A stretch of 64,000 nt of DNA from Jiella mangrovi (GTDB lineage: Bacteria > Pseudomonadota > Alphaproteobacteria > Rhizobiales > Rhizobiaceae): contig NZ_JAGJCF010000004.1 in NCBI RefSeq assembly GCF_017815135.1, positions 124,001 to 188,000 on the forward strand, written 5' to 3'. Shown here one piece after another: positions 1 through 11,104 of this stretch. The notes below the pieces were generated by a model. It ran no database searches and was not told the DNA's origin. It saw only the letters and a list, made by a program, of their open reading frames with translations. Position numbers and translations under genes: made by a program. Numbering within the stretch: position 1 is the first letter of the stretch; every line of letters starts with the position of its first letter.

Positions 1-439
1 GCAGAGCCGGCAACCCGTCATGAGGGTTGATGCAGGCGACGCCCAGCGGAGCAAAATCCTTGATGTTTCGCGTCAGGACGGAGAGGTCGTGAGCCTCGGC
101 CGTTGCTGCGATCGCGATGTCGGCGAAGCTTGGATCCAGACCCTCGCCCCGTGCCCGGTCCAGAAGCTTGCCCGCGATCCGCGCCGCGCGGATGTCGAAC
201 GGCAGGATGCGGTCAGCGTACAGATGCTCGACGGTTTCCCACCACGCGCGCAGCAGTGCCGCCTTGCGGTTCGCGCCTTCGCGCTCATTCTTCTCGATGC
301 CGTCCACGATCTCCGCGCCGGTGACCGTCGATAGAAACAGCGCGTCGGACGCCAGATCGAGCCACTCCACCAATGCCGCGAACGGAACCCTTGCGGCCAG
401 GGAACCAGCCGACAGGATGTTGGTGTCGAGGAGGTACAC
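1..439 (-). CDS. vapC: VapC-like PIN-domain toxin (cut by window edge)
   Basis: Probable toxin of a type II toxin-antitoxin pair; PIN-domain toxins are Mg-dependent ribonucleases. Reading the minus strand from a GTG at 439 gives 146 codons open to the window edge, so the extreme C-terminus is not seen. The start reads VYLLDTNILS, with the first PIN acidic residue at Asp5; further acidic positions lie in AEIVDGI and near the end in DPSFADIAIAATA, followed by LTRNIKDF, typical of this family. The upstream antitoxin stops at 441, one base before the toxin GTG, so the two are translationally linked. Family assignment is by motif, and the RNA target is unknown. Confidence 0.82.
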   Translation of the reverse strand, partial: MYLLDTNILSAGSLAARVPFAALVEWLDLASDALFLSTVTGAEIVDGIEKNEREGANRKAALLRAWWETVEHLYADRILPFDIRAARIAGKLLDRARGEGLDPSFADIAIAATAEAHDLSVLTRNIKDFAPLGVACINPHDGLPAL

Positions 440-440
440 G

Positions 441-683
441 TCAGAACTCGACCTTGCGCGAGGAGGTCCGGTTGCGCTCCGGCAGGTCGCCGTCCTCCAG
501 TCCCGACGCCATCAACAGGCGCCCGAAGCTCGGGACGGTCGAAAGCTTCTTCCATTCAGCGAAGCTCACGACGACGGCTTCGGGTTCCCCGTAGCGGGTG
601 ATGACGACCGGTTCACCGCGAACCACGTCGTCAACCACGGCCGACAGGGTGGCTTTGGCGTCTTTCAGCTGAATTTCGCGCAT
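441..683 (-). CDS. Phd/YefM-family antitoxin
   Basis: Antitoxin partner of the PIN toxin just downstream. The protein begins MREIQLKDAKATLS, the usual N-terminus of the Phd/YefM fold, with VVDDVVRGEPVVITRYGEPEAVVV in the DNA-binding half. The C-terminal part (residues about 50-80) is the expected toxin-neutralising tail. The frame stays open upstream to 713, but that start would lie inside a perfect palindrome that looks like the autoregulatory operator, so the ATG at 683 is preferred (80 aa). The stop lies one base from the toxin start. Such antitoxins repress their own promoter, alone or with the toxin. Confidence 0.85.
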   Translation of the reverse strand: MREIQLKDAKATLSAVVDDVVRGEPVVITRYGEPEAVVVSFAEWKKLSTVPSFGRLLMASGLEDGDLPERNRTSSRKVEF

Positions 684-694
684 GGCTCGCCTCG

Positions 695-715
695 ATATGA
701 CTACTATAGTCATAT
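695..715. promoter_or_regulatory. Palindromic operator of the toxin-antitoxin pair
   Basis: Two perfect 9-bp arms (ATATGACTA and TAGTCATAT, 695-703 and 707-715) are separated by 3 bp, 12 bp upstream of the antitoxin ATG. Position and symmetry are what is expected of a Phd-type autoregulation site. Binding is inferred, not shown. Confidence 0.7.
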
Positions 716-830
716 GTAGCGTTCAAAGACTCTGCCGGCAATCCACGCGAGTGAACGGCCCTCGCACGGGGGACCTCTTCGAGTCCAACGCCGGAAACCG
801 TCCTCTCCGCCCGCAAAGGGGCGGGGGAGC

Positions 831-2372
831 TTATCCGGCCAGTGCCGCCCGTGTTTCCCGATTGCCGCTTTCCGCCATCTCGACCGCTTCGCCGAAGACA
901 TCGCCGACGCCGATGAGGATCGGACGATCGAGCCCGATGGTCGTGACGATCGCGGCGAGGTCCGACAGCCGTCCGGCGGCGCGGGTCTCGTCCTCGCGCG
1001 ACAGATTGGCGGCCACGCCGACCGGCGTTGATGGGGAAAGGCCCTCGGCAATCAGCCGCTCGGCGATCCGGCCGGCCATGCGGCCACCCATGTAGAAGAT
1101 CGTCGTCGCGCCGGGTTTTGCCAGTGCCGGCCAGTCGACGTCTTCCGGCAGGCCGCCCTTCTTGGAATGGCCGGTGACGAGGCGCAGCTCCTGGGCGTGG
1201 TCGCGGTGGGTGAGCGAAATGTTGAAGCTGGCGGCGAGCGCCGAAGCCGCGGTGATACCGGGCACGATCGACACGGGGATGCCCTCGGCCTTCAGTTCGC
1301 GCAGCTCCTCGCCGGCCCTGCCGAAGACCGAAACGTCGCCGGATTTCAGCCGCACGACCGACTTGCCGGCCCGGGCGAACTGCACCATCAAGGCGTTGAT
1401 GTCTTCCTGACGGCAGCTTTCGCGCGATGCCCGCTTGCCGACGAGCATGCGTTTGGCCTCCCGCCGGGCGAGCTCCAGAATGGCGTCGGAGACGAGGTCG
1501 TCGAACAGGATGACGTCGGCGGCCTGAAGCGCGCGCACGGCCTTCAGCGTCAACAGTTCCGCCTCGCCGGGGCCTGCGCCGACCAGCGTCACCCTTCCGA
1601 CCTTTGCGCCATGGGCCTGGCTTTCGGGTGCGGTGGCGATTTCTTCGATCAGCTTTGCAGCTTCGCTCTCGTCGCCGGCGTCCGGCGCGCGGGTGAGAAA
1701 GGCCTTGTCGGCGAAGCGCTCCCAGAAGGTGCGGCGCTCGAGACCCGGAGACAGCTTCTCCATCGTCGCCGTACGCAGCTCTGCCGCGAGCGCCGCCCAG
1801 CCGGAAAGGGCAGGGGGCAGAAGCGTCTCGATGCGTCGGCGGATCGCCTGACCGAGGATCGGCGCCGCGCCACGGGTCGAGATGCCGATGACGACGGGCG
1901 AGCGGTTGACGATCGAGCCGAAGGCGAAATCGCAGAAGGCCGGCTTGTCGACGACGTTGACGGGAACCGAGGCGGCTCTGGCCGCGCAGGCAAAGGCGTG
2001 ACCCTCGGCCTCGCTCTCGGTGTCGAGAAGGGCAAGGGCCGGGCGAGGGGCCTCGGCGCCAAACAGATCGAGCGCCCACGGGCGATCATGATGGCGGATC
2101 TGCCCGGCGCCCGGCTGGTTCTTGGTGCCGATCTCGCCAAGCAGCGATGTCATCTCCGGATCGAGTTCGTCGAAAGGCGCGTAGAGTTCGACGGCAGCCC
2201 CGGCTGCGGCCAGCATCTCGGCTTTCCACGCGGCGGCGGCCGATCCGCCGGCCATCAGGACCGTCCGTCCCTTCAGCGCGAAGAACACCGGCAGCACCGA
2301 GAGTTCGCCCATGCGCTTGGGGCGCGCCGGGGTCGGGTTCTTCTTCGGCGAGAGGATGGGCGTCAACGACAT
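831..2372 (-). CDS. cysG: Siroheme synthase CysG (dehydrogenase/ferrochelatase plus SUMT)
   Basis: Makes siroheme, the cofactor of sulfite and nitrite reductases, from uroporphyrinogen III. The 513-aa protein has an N-terminal precorrin-2 dehydrogenase/ferrochelatase domain ([13 protein letters not shown] near residue 42, then [18 protein letters not shown] and [15 protein letters not shown]) and a C-terminal uroporphyrinogen methyltransferase domain ([58 protein letters not shown]). Length matches CysG. It is transcribed away from rppH across a shared 217-bp control region holding a 16-bp palindrome. The sulfite reductase genes that often follow cysG in Rhizobiales are not seen downstream; a toxin-antitoxin pair follows instead. 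Confidence 0.95.
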   Translation of the reverse strand: MSLTPILSPKKNPTPARPKRMGELSVLPVFFALKGRTVLMAGGSAAAAWKAEMLAAAGAAVELYAPFDELDPEMTSLLGEIGTKNQPGAGQIRHHDRPWALDLFGAEAPRPALALLDTESEAEGHAFACAARAASVPVNVVDKPAFCDFAFGSIVNRSPVVIGISTRGAAPILGQAIRRRIETLLPPALSGWAALAAELRTATMEKLSPGLERRTFWERFADKAFLTRAPDAGDESEAAKLIEEIATAPESQAHGAKVGRVTLVGAGPGEAELLTLKAVRALQAADVILFDDLVSDAILELARREAKRMLVGKRASRESCRQEDINALMVQFARAGKSVVRLKSGDVSVFGRAGEELRELKAEGIPVSIVPGITAASALAASFNISLTHRDHAQELRLVTGHSKKGGLPEDVDWPALAKPGATTIFYMGGRMAGRIAERLIAEGLSPSTPVGVAANLSREDETRAAGRLSDLAAIVTTIGLDRPILIGVGDVFGEAVEMAESGNRETRAALAG

Positions 2373-2440
2373 GGCGGTTTCCGGCTTTATCGATGGATCC
2401 GAAGATAGGTCGCAAGACCCCTCGATGACGAGAGCAAATA

Positions 2441-2456
2441 TTTCGCAATTGCGAAA
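2441..2456. promoter_or_regulatory. 16-bp perfect palindrome between cysG and rppH
   Basis: The 16 bases TTTCGCAATTGCGAAA read the same on both strands. They lie 69-84 bp upstream of the cysG start and about 135 bp upstream of the rppH ATG, inside the only AT-rich part of this divergent control region. This is a good candidate operator, more likely for cysG by distance; the regulator is unknown. Confidence 0.5.
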
Positions 2457-2589
2457 GAGTTGGCAAGTTTTTACTCACGCGGACGTCTTGCCCTTCCCGC
2501 GGCAGACGGTGCCGGCTCTTGCGCGCGGATGGATGCGAGCGATAGTGGTCGGCAGATTTCGCCCCCAAGAACCGAGAGACGAACAGCTC

Positions 2590-3111
2590 ATGCCAAAGGT
2601 CGATCCCGCGACGCTGCCCTATCGCCCCTGCGTCGGCATCATGGCTCTCAATCGTGACGGCCTTGCCTGGGCCGGTCGCCGGCTGGTCGAGGACGAGGGC
2701 GAGATGACCGGCGCCGAAAAGCTCTGGCAGATGCCCCAGGGCGGCATCGACGCGGGCGAGGATGCGCTCGAGGCAGCCAAACGCGAGCTTTACGAGGAGA
2801 CCGGCATGAAGACGGTGTCCTACCTCGCCGAGACCGAGGGCTGGATCACCTACGATCTGCCGGCCGATCTCGTCGGCGTCGCCTTCAAGGGCAAGTATCG
2901 CGGCCAGAAGCAGCGCTGGTTCGCCTTCAGATTCGAAGGCGATGAATCAGAGATTGCGATCAACCCGCCGCCGGGCGGGCACGACGCCGAGTTCGACCGC
3001 TGGGGATGGAAGTCATTCGACGAGTTGCTTGACGAGATCGTGCCGTTCAAGCGCTCGGTCTACGAGGAGGTGGTCAAGGCCTTCCGCCATCTGGAGAACA
3101 CCGTTGGGTAA
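2590..3111 (+). CDS. rppH: RNA pyrophosphohydrolase RppH
   Basis: Nudix hydrolase that removes pyrophosphate from the 5' end of mRNA and so starts RNase E-dependent decay. The 173-aa protein starts [18 protein letters not shown], a typical RppH N-terminus, and carries the full Nudix box GX5EX7REUXEEXGU as [17 protein letters not shown] followed by YEETGM (residues about 51-73). KQRWFAFRF and [15 protein letters not shown] are further RppH family marks. An in-frame open stretch extends upstream to 2311 but has no family similarity, so the ATG at 2590 is chosen. Divergent from cysG; downstream of it comes a gene on the same strand after 75 bp. Confidence 0.93.
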   Translation: MPKVDPATLPYRPCVGIMALNRDGLAWAGRRLVEDEGEMTGAEKLWQMPQGGIDAGEDALEAAKRELYEETGMKTVSYLAETEGWITYDLPADLVGVAFKGKYRGQKQRWFAFRFEGDESEIAINPPPGGHDAEFDRWGWKSFDELLDEIVPFKRSVYEEVVKAFRHLENTVG

Positions 3112-3186
3112 GACGCCTCTGTCTCGGGCCGGTCGATGCAAGCTGCGACCCGGCGAAACGCGGCGCGAGCGTGAGGAGGCGCAACC

Positions 3187-3936
3187 GTGACCCGCGATCG
3201 CGAAGTCGAGGCTCTCAGAAGCGGTCTCGTGAAGGACGGCCGGCTGCGTGTCGCGATCAATCTCGGCAATGCGTCGCTTGCGCAGAGAGATCCCGAGACC
3301 GGCGAATTGTCGGGTGTCAGCGTCGCGCTGGCGCGGGCCCTTTCTGCGGCACTGCAAGCCGAGCTGCACGTATCGACCTATCCCGGCGCGGGAAAGGTGG
3401 TCGCCGATGCCGGGGCCGATGTCTGGGATGTCGCCTTTCTCGCGATCGACCCCAAGCGCCGGGAGGTGGTGGCCTATTCGAGCCCCTATGTGCTGATCGA
3501 GGCCAAGGCGGTGGTTCCCGCTGGGTCTTCGCTGCTCCATGTCGACGAACTCGACCGGGACGGCGTGTCGCTTCTGGTCGCCGCCAACTCGGCTTACGAT
3601 CTCTATCTCAGCGAACATGCCCGGGCGATGACGCTTGTCCGCGCCGAAACGCCCGGCGCCTCCTTCGACGGGTTCAAGGCGGATCCGTCCTGCGCCGACG
3701 CCGTTGCCGGCGTCGCGCAGTCGCTCGAAAAAGCTTTCGGGGGCGAGAAGAGCTTTCGCTTTCTCGAGGGCCGCATCACCGCCATCGAGCAGGCGATGGC
3801 CCTGCCGATCCGTAACGCCGGGCTCGTCGATGCACTGACCGGATTCGTCGAGGCAAGAAAGCGTGACGGCTTCGTGCGCGAGGCGCTCGACCTTACTGGT
3901 ATGCACAGCCTGGTCGTCGCAGATCCTGCAGCCTGA
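3187..3936 (+). CDS. Solute-binding family 3-like protein without signal peptide
   Basis: A 249-aa protein with the fold signature of amino-acid/opine periplasmic binding proteins (SBP family 3): LRVAINLGNASLAQRD near the start, GELSGVSVALARALSAAL, WDVAFLAIDPKRREVVAYSSPYV and LLVAANSAYDLYLSEH. Unlike transport receptors, it opens MTRDREVEALRSGLVKDG, with no hydrophobic leader, so it should stay in the cytoplasm, and no ABC permease or ATPase gene is nearby. It may be a cytosolic ligand-binding or enzyme-like relative; cyclohexadienyl-dehydratase-like proteins share this fold. The start at 3187 gives a full-length domain. Function is not assigned. Confidence 0.75.
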   Translation: MTRDREVEALRSGLVKDGRLRVAINLGNASLAQRDPETGELSGVSVALARALSAALQAELHVSTYPGAGKVVADAGADVWDVAFLAIDPKRREVVAYSSPYVLIEAKAVVPAGSSLLHVDELDRDGVSLLVAANSAYDLYLSEHARAMTLVRAETPGASFDGFKADPSCADAVAGVAQSLEKAFGGEKSFRFLEGRITAIEQAMALPIRNAGLVDALTGFVEARKRDGFVREALDLTGMHSLVVADPAA

Positions 3937-4032
3937 CGGCGATCAGCTCCAGCCGTGGCCTCAGCATCCGGATCGATCTTCTGACCATTGCTTGATGCTG
4001 CCCTGCGGCGAAAAGAACGCGCCGAAAACAAC

Positions 4033-4065
4033 ACGGCCCGAAAACCGACATGGTCTGCGGGCCGT
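4033..4065 (-). terminator. Rho-independent terminator of the atp operon
   Basis: ACGGCCCG (4033-4040) pairs with CGGGCCGT (4058-4065). On the minus strand the stem follows the atpC stop by about 33 bp and is followed by GTTGTTTTC. The opposite face could also stop the upstream plus-strand gene. Confidence 0.7.
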
Positions 4066-4097
4066 TCGTCTTGAAGGGAAAAGAGGGGTGAGGGCGA

Positions 4098-4502
4098 TCA
4101 GCCCTTGAGGCCTTCGCGCGCCTCTTTCAGCTGGTCGAGCTTGTGCTGGGCCCTGGTCTTGGCCTCCTGGCCGTCCGCGTCGGCGACGTCTTCCTCGGCG
4201 TCCTTGATGCTCTGGTCGAGCGCAGCCATGTCGACCTCGTCCGCCGGCTCGGCATGTTCGGCAAGCAGCGTAAGGCCGTTCTCGTTGACGTCGGCAAAGC
4301 CGCCGCGCACGAAGATGCGCTCTTCGGAGCCGCCGTCCTTGGTGACGAGAACGATGCCAGGCTTCACCGTCGTCATCACCGGGGCATGCTTCGCCATGAC
4401 GGTGAAGAAGCCCTCCGAGCCCGGAACGGAGACGGCGGTGACGGCCTCCGACATCAGGAGCTTTTCCGGGGAGACGAGTTCAAACTGGAAGCTATCGGCC
4501 AT
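4098..4502 (-). CDS. atpC: ATP synthase F1 epsilon subunit
   Basis: Epsilon subunit of the F1 central stalk, which couples rotation to catalysis and can inhibit ATP hydrolysis. The 134-aa protein starts MADSFQFELVSPEKLL and keeps the beta-sandwich marks VPGSEGFFTVMAKHAPVMTTVKPG and FVRGGFADV. The C-terminal helical part is acidic and shows QEAKTRAQHKLDQLKEAREG. It is the last gene of the operon, overlaps the preceding small gene by 11 bp, and is followed by a terminator hairpin. Confidence 0.96.
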   Translation of the reverse strand: MADSFQFELVSPEKLLMSEAVTAVSVPGSEGFFTVMAKHAPVMTTVKPGIVLVTKDGGSEERIFVRGGFADVNENGLTLLAEHAEPADEVDMAALDQSIKDAEEDVADADGQEAKTRAQHKLDQLKEAREGLKG

Positions 4503-4694
4503 CGGTCTCTGGTTCCTTCGCGGCGGCCTTGAAATGCCGGACCGCCGTTTCGAACTTGTCGCGGCAGCCGGGGTTGCAGAAACCGACCACCGCGCCGTCG
4601 AATGTCGTCAGGGAATCGCCCGCGATCGGTTTTCCCGACCACGGGCAAGTCTCGTTGATCGCGTCCTCGATACGAAGGCCACGATCGTCGCTCA

Positions 4695-4695
<1 letters not shown>
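4492..4695 (-). CDS. Small YHS-like cysteine protein inside the atp operon
   Basis: A 67-aa protein with CPWSGKPIAGDSLTTFDG and VVGFCNPGCRDKFETAVRHF. The C-x(n)-F-C-x2-G-C arrangement and the KF...HF end resemble YHS/TRASH-type small metal-binding domains. Its start overlaps the atpD stop by one base (TGATG) and its end overlaps the atpC start by 11 bp, so it is certainly co-translated with the ATP synthase subunits. From memory, rhizobial genomes carry similar genes at this place, sometimes labelled glutathione S-transferase without support. The role is unknown; metal or heme handling, or assembly of F1, are guesses. Confidence 0.75.
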
Positions 4696-7048
<2,353 letters not shown>

Positions 7049-7118
7049 GGTCTGGCGCAGTCTCCCGCTGGCGCGGCCCCACTCCGCAGGGAGTGAGGCT
7101 GACGCCTGGTTTTACAGA

Positions 7119-8648
7119 TCAGGCGAAGGTCTTGGCGAAGGAATCGATCGCGGATTTCAGCTTTCCGCGCAGATCGTCCGAGAGCGCCTTTTCCTTGGCG
7201 ATCGCGTCGAGAATGTCCTTGTGCTCGCTGCGCATGGCGGCGAGGAGGCCTTCCTCGAAATCACCGACTTCGTCGACCTTCAGCTTGTCGAGATAGCCCT
7301 GGGTTCCGGCGAAGATCACCGCGACCTGTTCCTCGGTCTTCAGCGGCGAGAACTGCGGCTGCTTCAGAAGCTCGGTCAGGCGTGCACCGCGGTTGAGAAG
7401 CCGCTGGGTCGAGGCGTCGAGATCGGAGCCGAACTGGGCGAAGGCCTGCATCTCGCGATACTGGGCGAGCTCGCCCTTGATCGAACCGGCGACCTGCTTC
7501 ATCGCCTTGACCTGTGCGGCCGAGCCGACGCGCGACACCGACAGGCCGACGTTCACCGCGGGGCGGATGCCCTGGTAGAAGAGGTTCGTCTCGAGGAAGA
7601 TCTGGCCGTCGGTGATCGAGATCACGTTGGTCGGGATGTAGGCCGAAACGTCGCCCGCCTGGGTCTCGATGACCGGCAGCGCTGTGAGCGAACCGGCGCC
7701 GTGGTCGTCGCTCATCTTCGCCGCGCGCTCCAGGAGGCGCGAATGCAGGTAGAAGACGTCGCCCGGATAGGCTTCACGGCCCGGCGGGCGGCGAAGGAGC
7801 AGCGACATCTGGCGATAGGCGACGGCCTGCTTGGACAGATCGTCGTAGCCGATCACCGCATGCATGCCGTTGTCGCGGAAGAACTCGCCCATCGCGCAGC
7901 CGGCGAAGGGGGCGATGAACTGCATCGGCGCCGGGTCGGACGCCGTCGCGGCGATGACGATGGAATATTCCATCGCGCCGCGCTCTTCGAGGGTGCGCAC
8001 GAACTGCGCGACGGTCGAGCGCTTCTGGCCGACGGCGACGTAGATGCAGTAGAGCTTGTCGCTGTCGCGACCCTCGTCATGGGCCGGCTTCTGGTTGAGG
8101 AAGGTGTCGAGCAGGATGGCGGTCTTGCCGGTCTGGCGGTCGCCGATGACCAGCTCGCGCTGGCCGCGGCCGATCGGGATCAGCGCGTCGATGGCCTTGA
8201 GGCCGGTGGCCATCGGCTCATGCACCGACTTGCGCGGGATGATGCCGGGCGCCTTGACGTCGACGCGGCGGCGCTCGGTCGATTCGATCGGGCCCTTGCC
8301 GTCGATCGGATTGCCGAGACCGTCGACCACGCGGCCGAGCAGGCCCTTGCCGACAGGGACCTCGACGATGTTGCCGGTCCGCTTGACGGTGTCGCCTTCC
8401 TTGATGCCCCGGTCGGAGCCGAAGATCACGACGCCGACATTGTCGGCCTCGAGGTTCAGGGCCATGCCCTGGATCCCGCCGGGGAACTCGACCATCTCGC
8501 CGGCCTGGCAGTTGTCGAGACCATAGACGCGGGCGATGCCGTCACCGACCGAGAGAACCTGTCCGACTTCGGAGACTTCCGCCTCGTCGCCGAAGTTCTT
8601 GATCTGGTTCTTCAGGATCGCGGAAATTTCTGCGGCGCGGATGTCCAT
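7119..8648 (-). CDS. atpA: ATP synthase F1 alpha subunit
   Basis: Regulatory nucleotide-binding subunit of F1. The 509-aa protein starts [20 protein letters not shown] and has the P-loop [19 protein letters not shown] (about residues 169-187), [22 protein letters not shown] and the alpha/beta signature near [17 protein letters not shown]. The start ATG overlaps the last base of the atpH stop codon (TGATG), so translation is coupled. Normal length. Confidence 0.98.
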   Translation of the reverse strand: MDIRAAEISAILKNQIKNFGDEAEVSEVGQVLSVGDGIARVYGLDNCQAGEMVEFPGGIQGMALNLEADNVGVVIFGSDRGIKEGDTVKRTGNIVEVPVGKGLLGRVVDGLGNPIDGKGPIESTERRRVDVKAPGIIPRKSVHEPMATGLKAIDALIPIGRGQRELVIGDRQTGKTAILLDTFLNQKPAHDEGRDSDKLYCIYVAVGQKRSTVAQFVRTLEERGAMEYSIVIAATASDPAPMQFIAPFAGCAMGEFFRDNGMHAVIGYDDLSKQAVAYRQMSLLLRRPPGREAYPGDVFYLHSRLLERAAKMSDDHGAGSLTALPVIETQAGDVSAYIPTNVISITDGQIFLETNLFYQGIRPAVNVGLSVSRVGSAAQVKAMKQVAGSIKGELAQYREMQAFAQFGSDLDASTQRLLNRGARLTELLKQPQFSPLKTEEQVAVIFAGTQGYLDKLKVDEVGDFEEGLLAAMRSEHKDILDAIAKEKALSDDLRGKLKSAIDSFAKTFA

Positions 8649-9208
8649 CAGCCGACCTCTTTCAGTGCAAGCTTGAGCGAATTGAGTTTGGAGCGAAGCG
8701 AGGTGTCGATCTGGCGCGAGCCGATCTGGACGATCAGGCCGCCGAGGATCGAGGGATCGACCTTTTCGCGCACGGTCACGGTCTTGCCGGCATAGGAGCC
8801 GAGCGCTTCGGACAGTGCGGTCCTCTGGCTATCGTCCAGCGGATGGGCGCTCGTCACCTCGGCTTCGACCTCGCCACGCTGTTCGGCGGCAAGTTCGCGG
8901 AAGCGACGGATCATACCCGGAAGAACGAACAACCGCCGATTGTCGGCGACCACCTTGAGGAAATTCCCGGTGAGCTGGCTCGGACCGGTCTTTTCGACAA
9001 TCGCCTCGATGGCGCGAAGCTGCTCGTCGGACGAAAATGCCGGGCTCGCCACCAGTCGGCGGAAATCGGCATTTTCCGACATCAGCTTTTCGAAGGAATC
9101 GAGCTCGGATTCAACCGTATCGAGCGCGTTCTCTTCGAGTGCGAGTTCGAACAGGGACTGGGCGTAGCGGTCTGCGACCCCCGAAACGGGAGAGGATGAT
9201 TGTGCCAC
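8648..9208 (-). CDS. atpH: ATP synthase F1 delta subunit
   Basis: Stator subunit joining the F1 head to the b subunits of Fo. The 186-aa protein shows [18 protein letters not shown] near the start and [25 protein letters not shown] near the end, the OSCP/delta signature region. It begins with GTG at 9208 and is the first gene of the F1 operon; Fo genes (a, c, b) are not next to it, as is usual in alphaproteobacteria. About 270 bp upstream are free of genes and should hold the operon promoter, but no convincing -35/-10 pair is claimed. Confidence 0.96.
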   Translation of the reverse strand: MAQSSSPVSGVADRYAQSLFELALEENALDTVESELDSFEKLMSENADFRRLVASPAFSSDEQLRAIEAIVEKTGPSQLTGNFLKVVADNRRLFVLPGMIRRFRELAAEQRGEVEAEVTSAHPLDDSQRTALSEALGSYAGKTVTVREKVDPSILGGLIVQIGSRQIDTSLRSKLNSLKLALKEVG

Positions 9209-9478
9209 GGACGACCGTTTCTCTTTCGCGTTTTTTCAACGCCTGCCACGCTGGATGATCCCGGCGCCGCGAGGCCTTGAACCGTTGGATGGAAACCAAG
9301 CGGACTGCCAACGAGATGCCGGCCCTCCTCCTTGAGACTGCGTTCGTCTAGCATAGGGATTTGACCGCGACAACACGCTTGGGTGAGGCAATTTGCAAGG
9401 TTTTACGGGTTATTCGTCATGCTTCCCCAACTGAGTGACGACAGCCGGCATCATATCCGCCACGGCTCCAAGTCGCGT

Positions 9479-9871
9479 TCAGGAGGAGATGAAGCCGAGG
9501 GCCGGGGCGAGCGCGGCCGCGGCGAGGATCAGTTCCGCGCAGAAGTAGAACAGCCCGCGGAACGTCGTGCCGTCGGTAAGGAGCGACACCAGACGGCCGA
9601 ATGCCGAGAACAGCCATCCAGCGCCGAGCGCGAGCTGAACGAAGGGCTGATCGTAGAGGGCTGCACCGACGAGACCCACGCCGATCCAGAAGCCGCCAAG
9701 GCTTGCCCTCGATCCGGCAAGCGCGTCGAGCTTTCCCGCGCTCGGTGCAAGGCCGATCGCGGCGAGGATCAGGCGCGGCGCGAAAAGGGCCGCCAAACCG
9801 AGGATCACGGCGACGAGGGCCGCCGCGAAGGGGAGCCAGCCGGCGCTGTTGGTGGGCAATGCGAAATCCAT
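9479..9871 (-). CDS. Small four-helix membrane protein (DUF4345-like)
   Basis: A 130-aa very hydrophobic protein. Four membrane segments can be read at about residues 13-35 (PFAAALVAVILGLAALF), 53-75 (SLGGFWIGVGLVGAALY), 78-97 and 105-127 (FYFCAELILAAAALAPAL). Layout and the GFWIGVGLVG core resemble the DUF4345/AGROH133-type proteins of alphaproteobacteria. Ribosome site AAGGAAG precedes the ATG. It lies alone, same strand as rnhB upstream, with the atp operon downstream. Function unknown. Confidence 0.75.
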   Translation of the reverse strand: MDFALPTNSAGWLPFAAALVAVILGLAALFAPRLILAAIGLAPSAGKLDALAGSRASLGGFWIGVGLVGAALYDQPFVQLALGAGWLFSAFGRLVSLLTDGTTFRGLFYFCAELILAAAALAPALGFISS

Positions 9872-10202
9872 CGGTCTTCCTTCGTCTTCGTGCCGGCCTC
9901 CTGTCGGGCGACAGCGGGCTCAAGACACCGCAGGCGACGATCGCGTCAAGTCTCGCTGTGCCGATATGTCTCTTTGCCGGCCGGGGTCCGTGCGCCAATG
10001 CGCCGCGAGGGGCGAATTCGCGGCGGACGATGCGAATGGCTCGGCCCGGGACCGGGCGGAGCGGCGGCGTCTGTCAGATCGGCGATTCGCAGAGGCTGCC
10101 GGTTCAGGGCCGCGCACAGCCGGCGTGGTGATCAAAGGGCGGGGACGCAGTGGCATGGCGATGCTCCGCAAACTGCTTGCGAGACTGCGGTCCGGTTTTG
10201 CG
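9872..10202. other. Gene-free stretch between rnhB and the small membrane protein
   Basis: No supported gene, RNA or strong hairpin was seen. It should contain the promoter of the membrane protein gene at its low-coordinate end. Open frames here have no recognisable protein features. Confidence 0.5.
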
Positions 10203-10952
10203 TCAGACGAGAAGCAGCCGCTGTTTCAACGGACTGAAGGTCATGCGGTGAAGGGGCGAGGGGCCGTGGGTCTCGATCGCGGCGAGATGGGCGGCGGTGC
10301 CGTAGCCCATATGCCGGGAAAAGCCGTAGGCCGGGAACGCGAGGCAGGCCCGGCGCATCATCCGGTCGCGCACGACTTTCGCGACGATCGAGGCCGCCGC
10401 GATCGACAGCGATGCGGCATCGCCGCCGATGACGGCGGACGCCTGGCAACGGCAGCCGGGCGGCACGTCGCGGCCGTCGACGAGAATGTGATCGGGCGAT
10501 GTGCCGAGCGCTGCGACCGCACGGCGCATGGCGATGAGGGTCGCGCCGCGGATGTTGAAGCGGTCGATCTCGGCGGCACTTGCACAGGCGGATGCGACGA
10601 TCGCCGTGGAAAGGATCTGAGCGAAGAGTTCCTCGCGCCGCTCCGCCGTCAGGGCCTTGGAATCATCGAGGCCGTCCGGGATGTTCTGAGGGTCGAGGAT
10701 GACGGCAGCCGCCGTGACAGGGCCGGCGAGCGGGCCGCGGCCAGCCTCGTCGACGCCGGCGACTCGTTGCTGGCCGAGCGCGATCAGTTGCCGCTCGCGC
10801 TCGAAGTCGGGGCCTTGGCGGATTTTCGCCGCGCCGCGACGGCGCGGGGCCCCCGCGGCTTTGTTTGCGGGAGAGCCGGTCTCGTCGCGAGCCGCGGCAC
10901 GGCCTTTGGAGACAGGGGCGAGTGCAGGAGAATCGGAGGAATGCGCGGTCAT
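10203..10952 (-). CDS. rnhB: Ribonuclease HII
   Basis: Cuts RNA in RNA-DNA hybrids and removes single ribonucleotides from DNA. The 249-aa protein has an N-terminal tail of about 60 residues that is basic and low-complexity ([21 protein letters not shown]), then the catalytic core: [16 protein letters not shown] with the DEAGRG motif, [22 protein letters not shown] and [14 protein letters not shown], closing with [21 protein letters not shown]. The four acidic active-site residues are in place. The frame is open further upstream, but ATG 10952 is the first start close to the domain. It follows the radical SAM gene by 152 bp on the same strand. Confidence 0.93.
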   Translation of the reverse strand: MTAHSSDSPALAPVSKGRAAARDETGSPANKAAGAPRRRGAAKIRQGPDFERERQLIALGQQRVAGVDEAGRGPLAGPVTAAAVILDPQNIPDGLDDSKALTAERREELFAQILSTAIVASACASAAEIDRFNIRGATLIAMRRAVAALGTSPDHILVDGRDVPPGCRCQASAVIGGDAASLSIAAASIVAKVVRDRMMRRACLAFPAYGFSRHMGYGTAAHLAAIETHGPSPLHRMTFSPLKQRLLLV

Positions 10953-11104
10953 CTTGCGGCGGAGACTCGCGCATCCTCCGATCCCATGCAAGGCCGCCGA
11001 TGCCCTGAGGGCCACAGGCATCTTCGGCCCGCCGACGGTCGTGACGACCGCCTGGCAACCACCCGGAGCGATGCGGCGATCCGGGTGGCCTGACTTGTCG
11101 CCGG

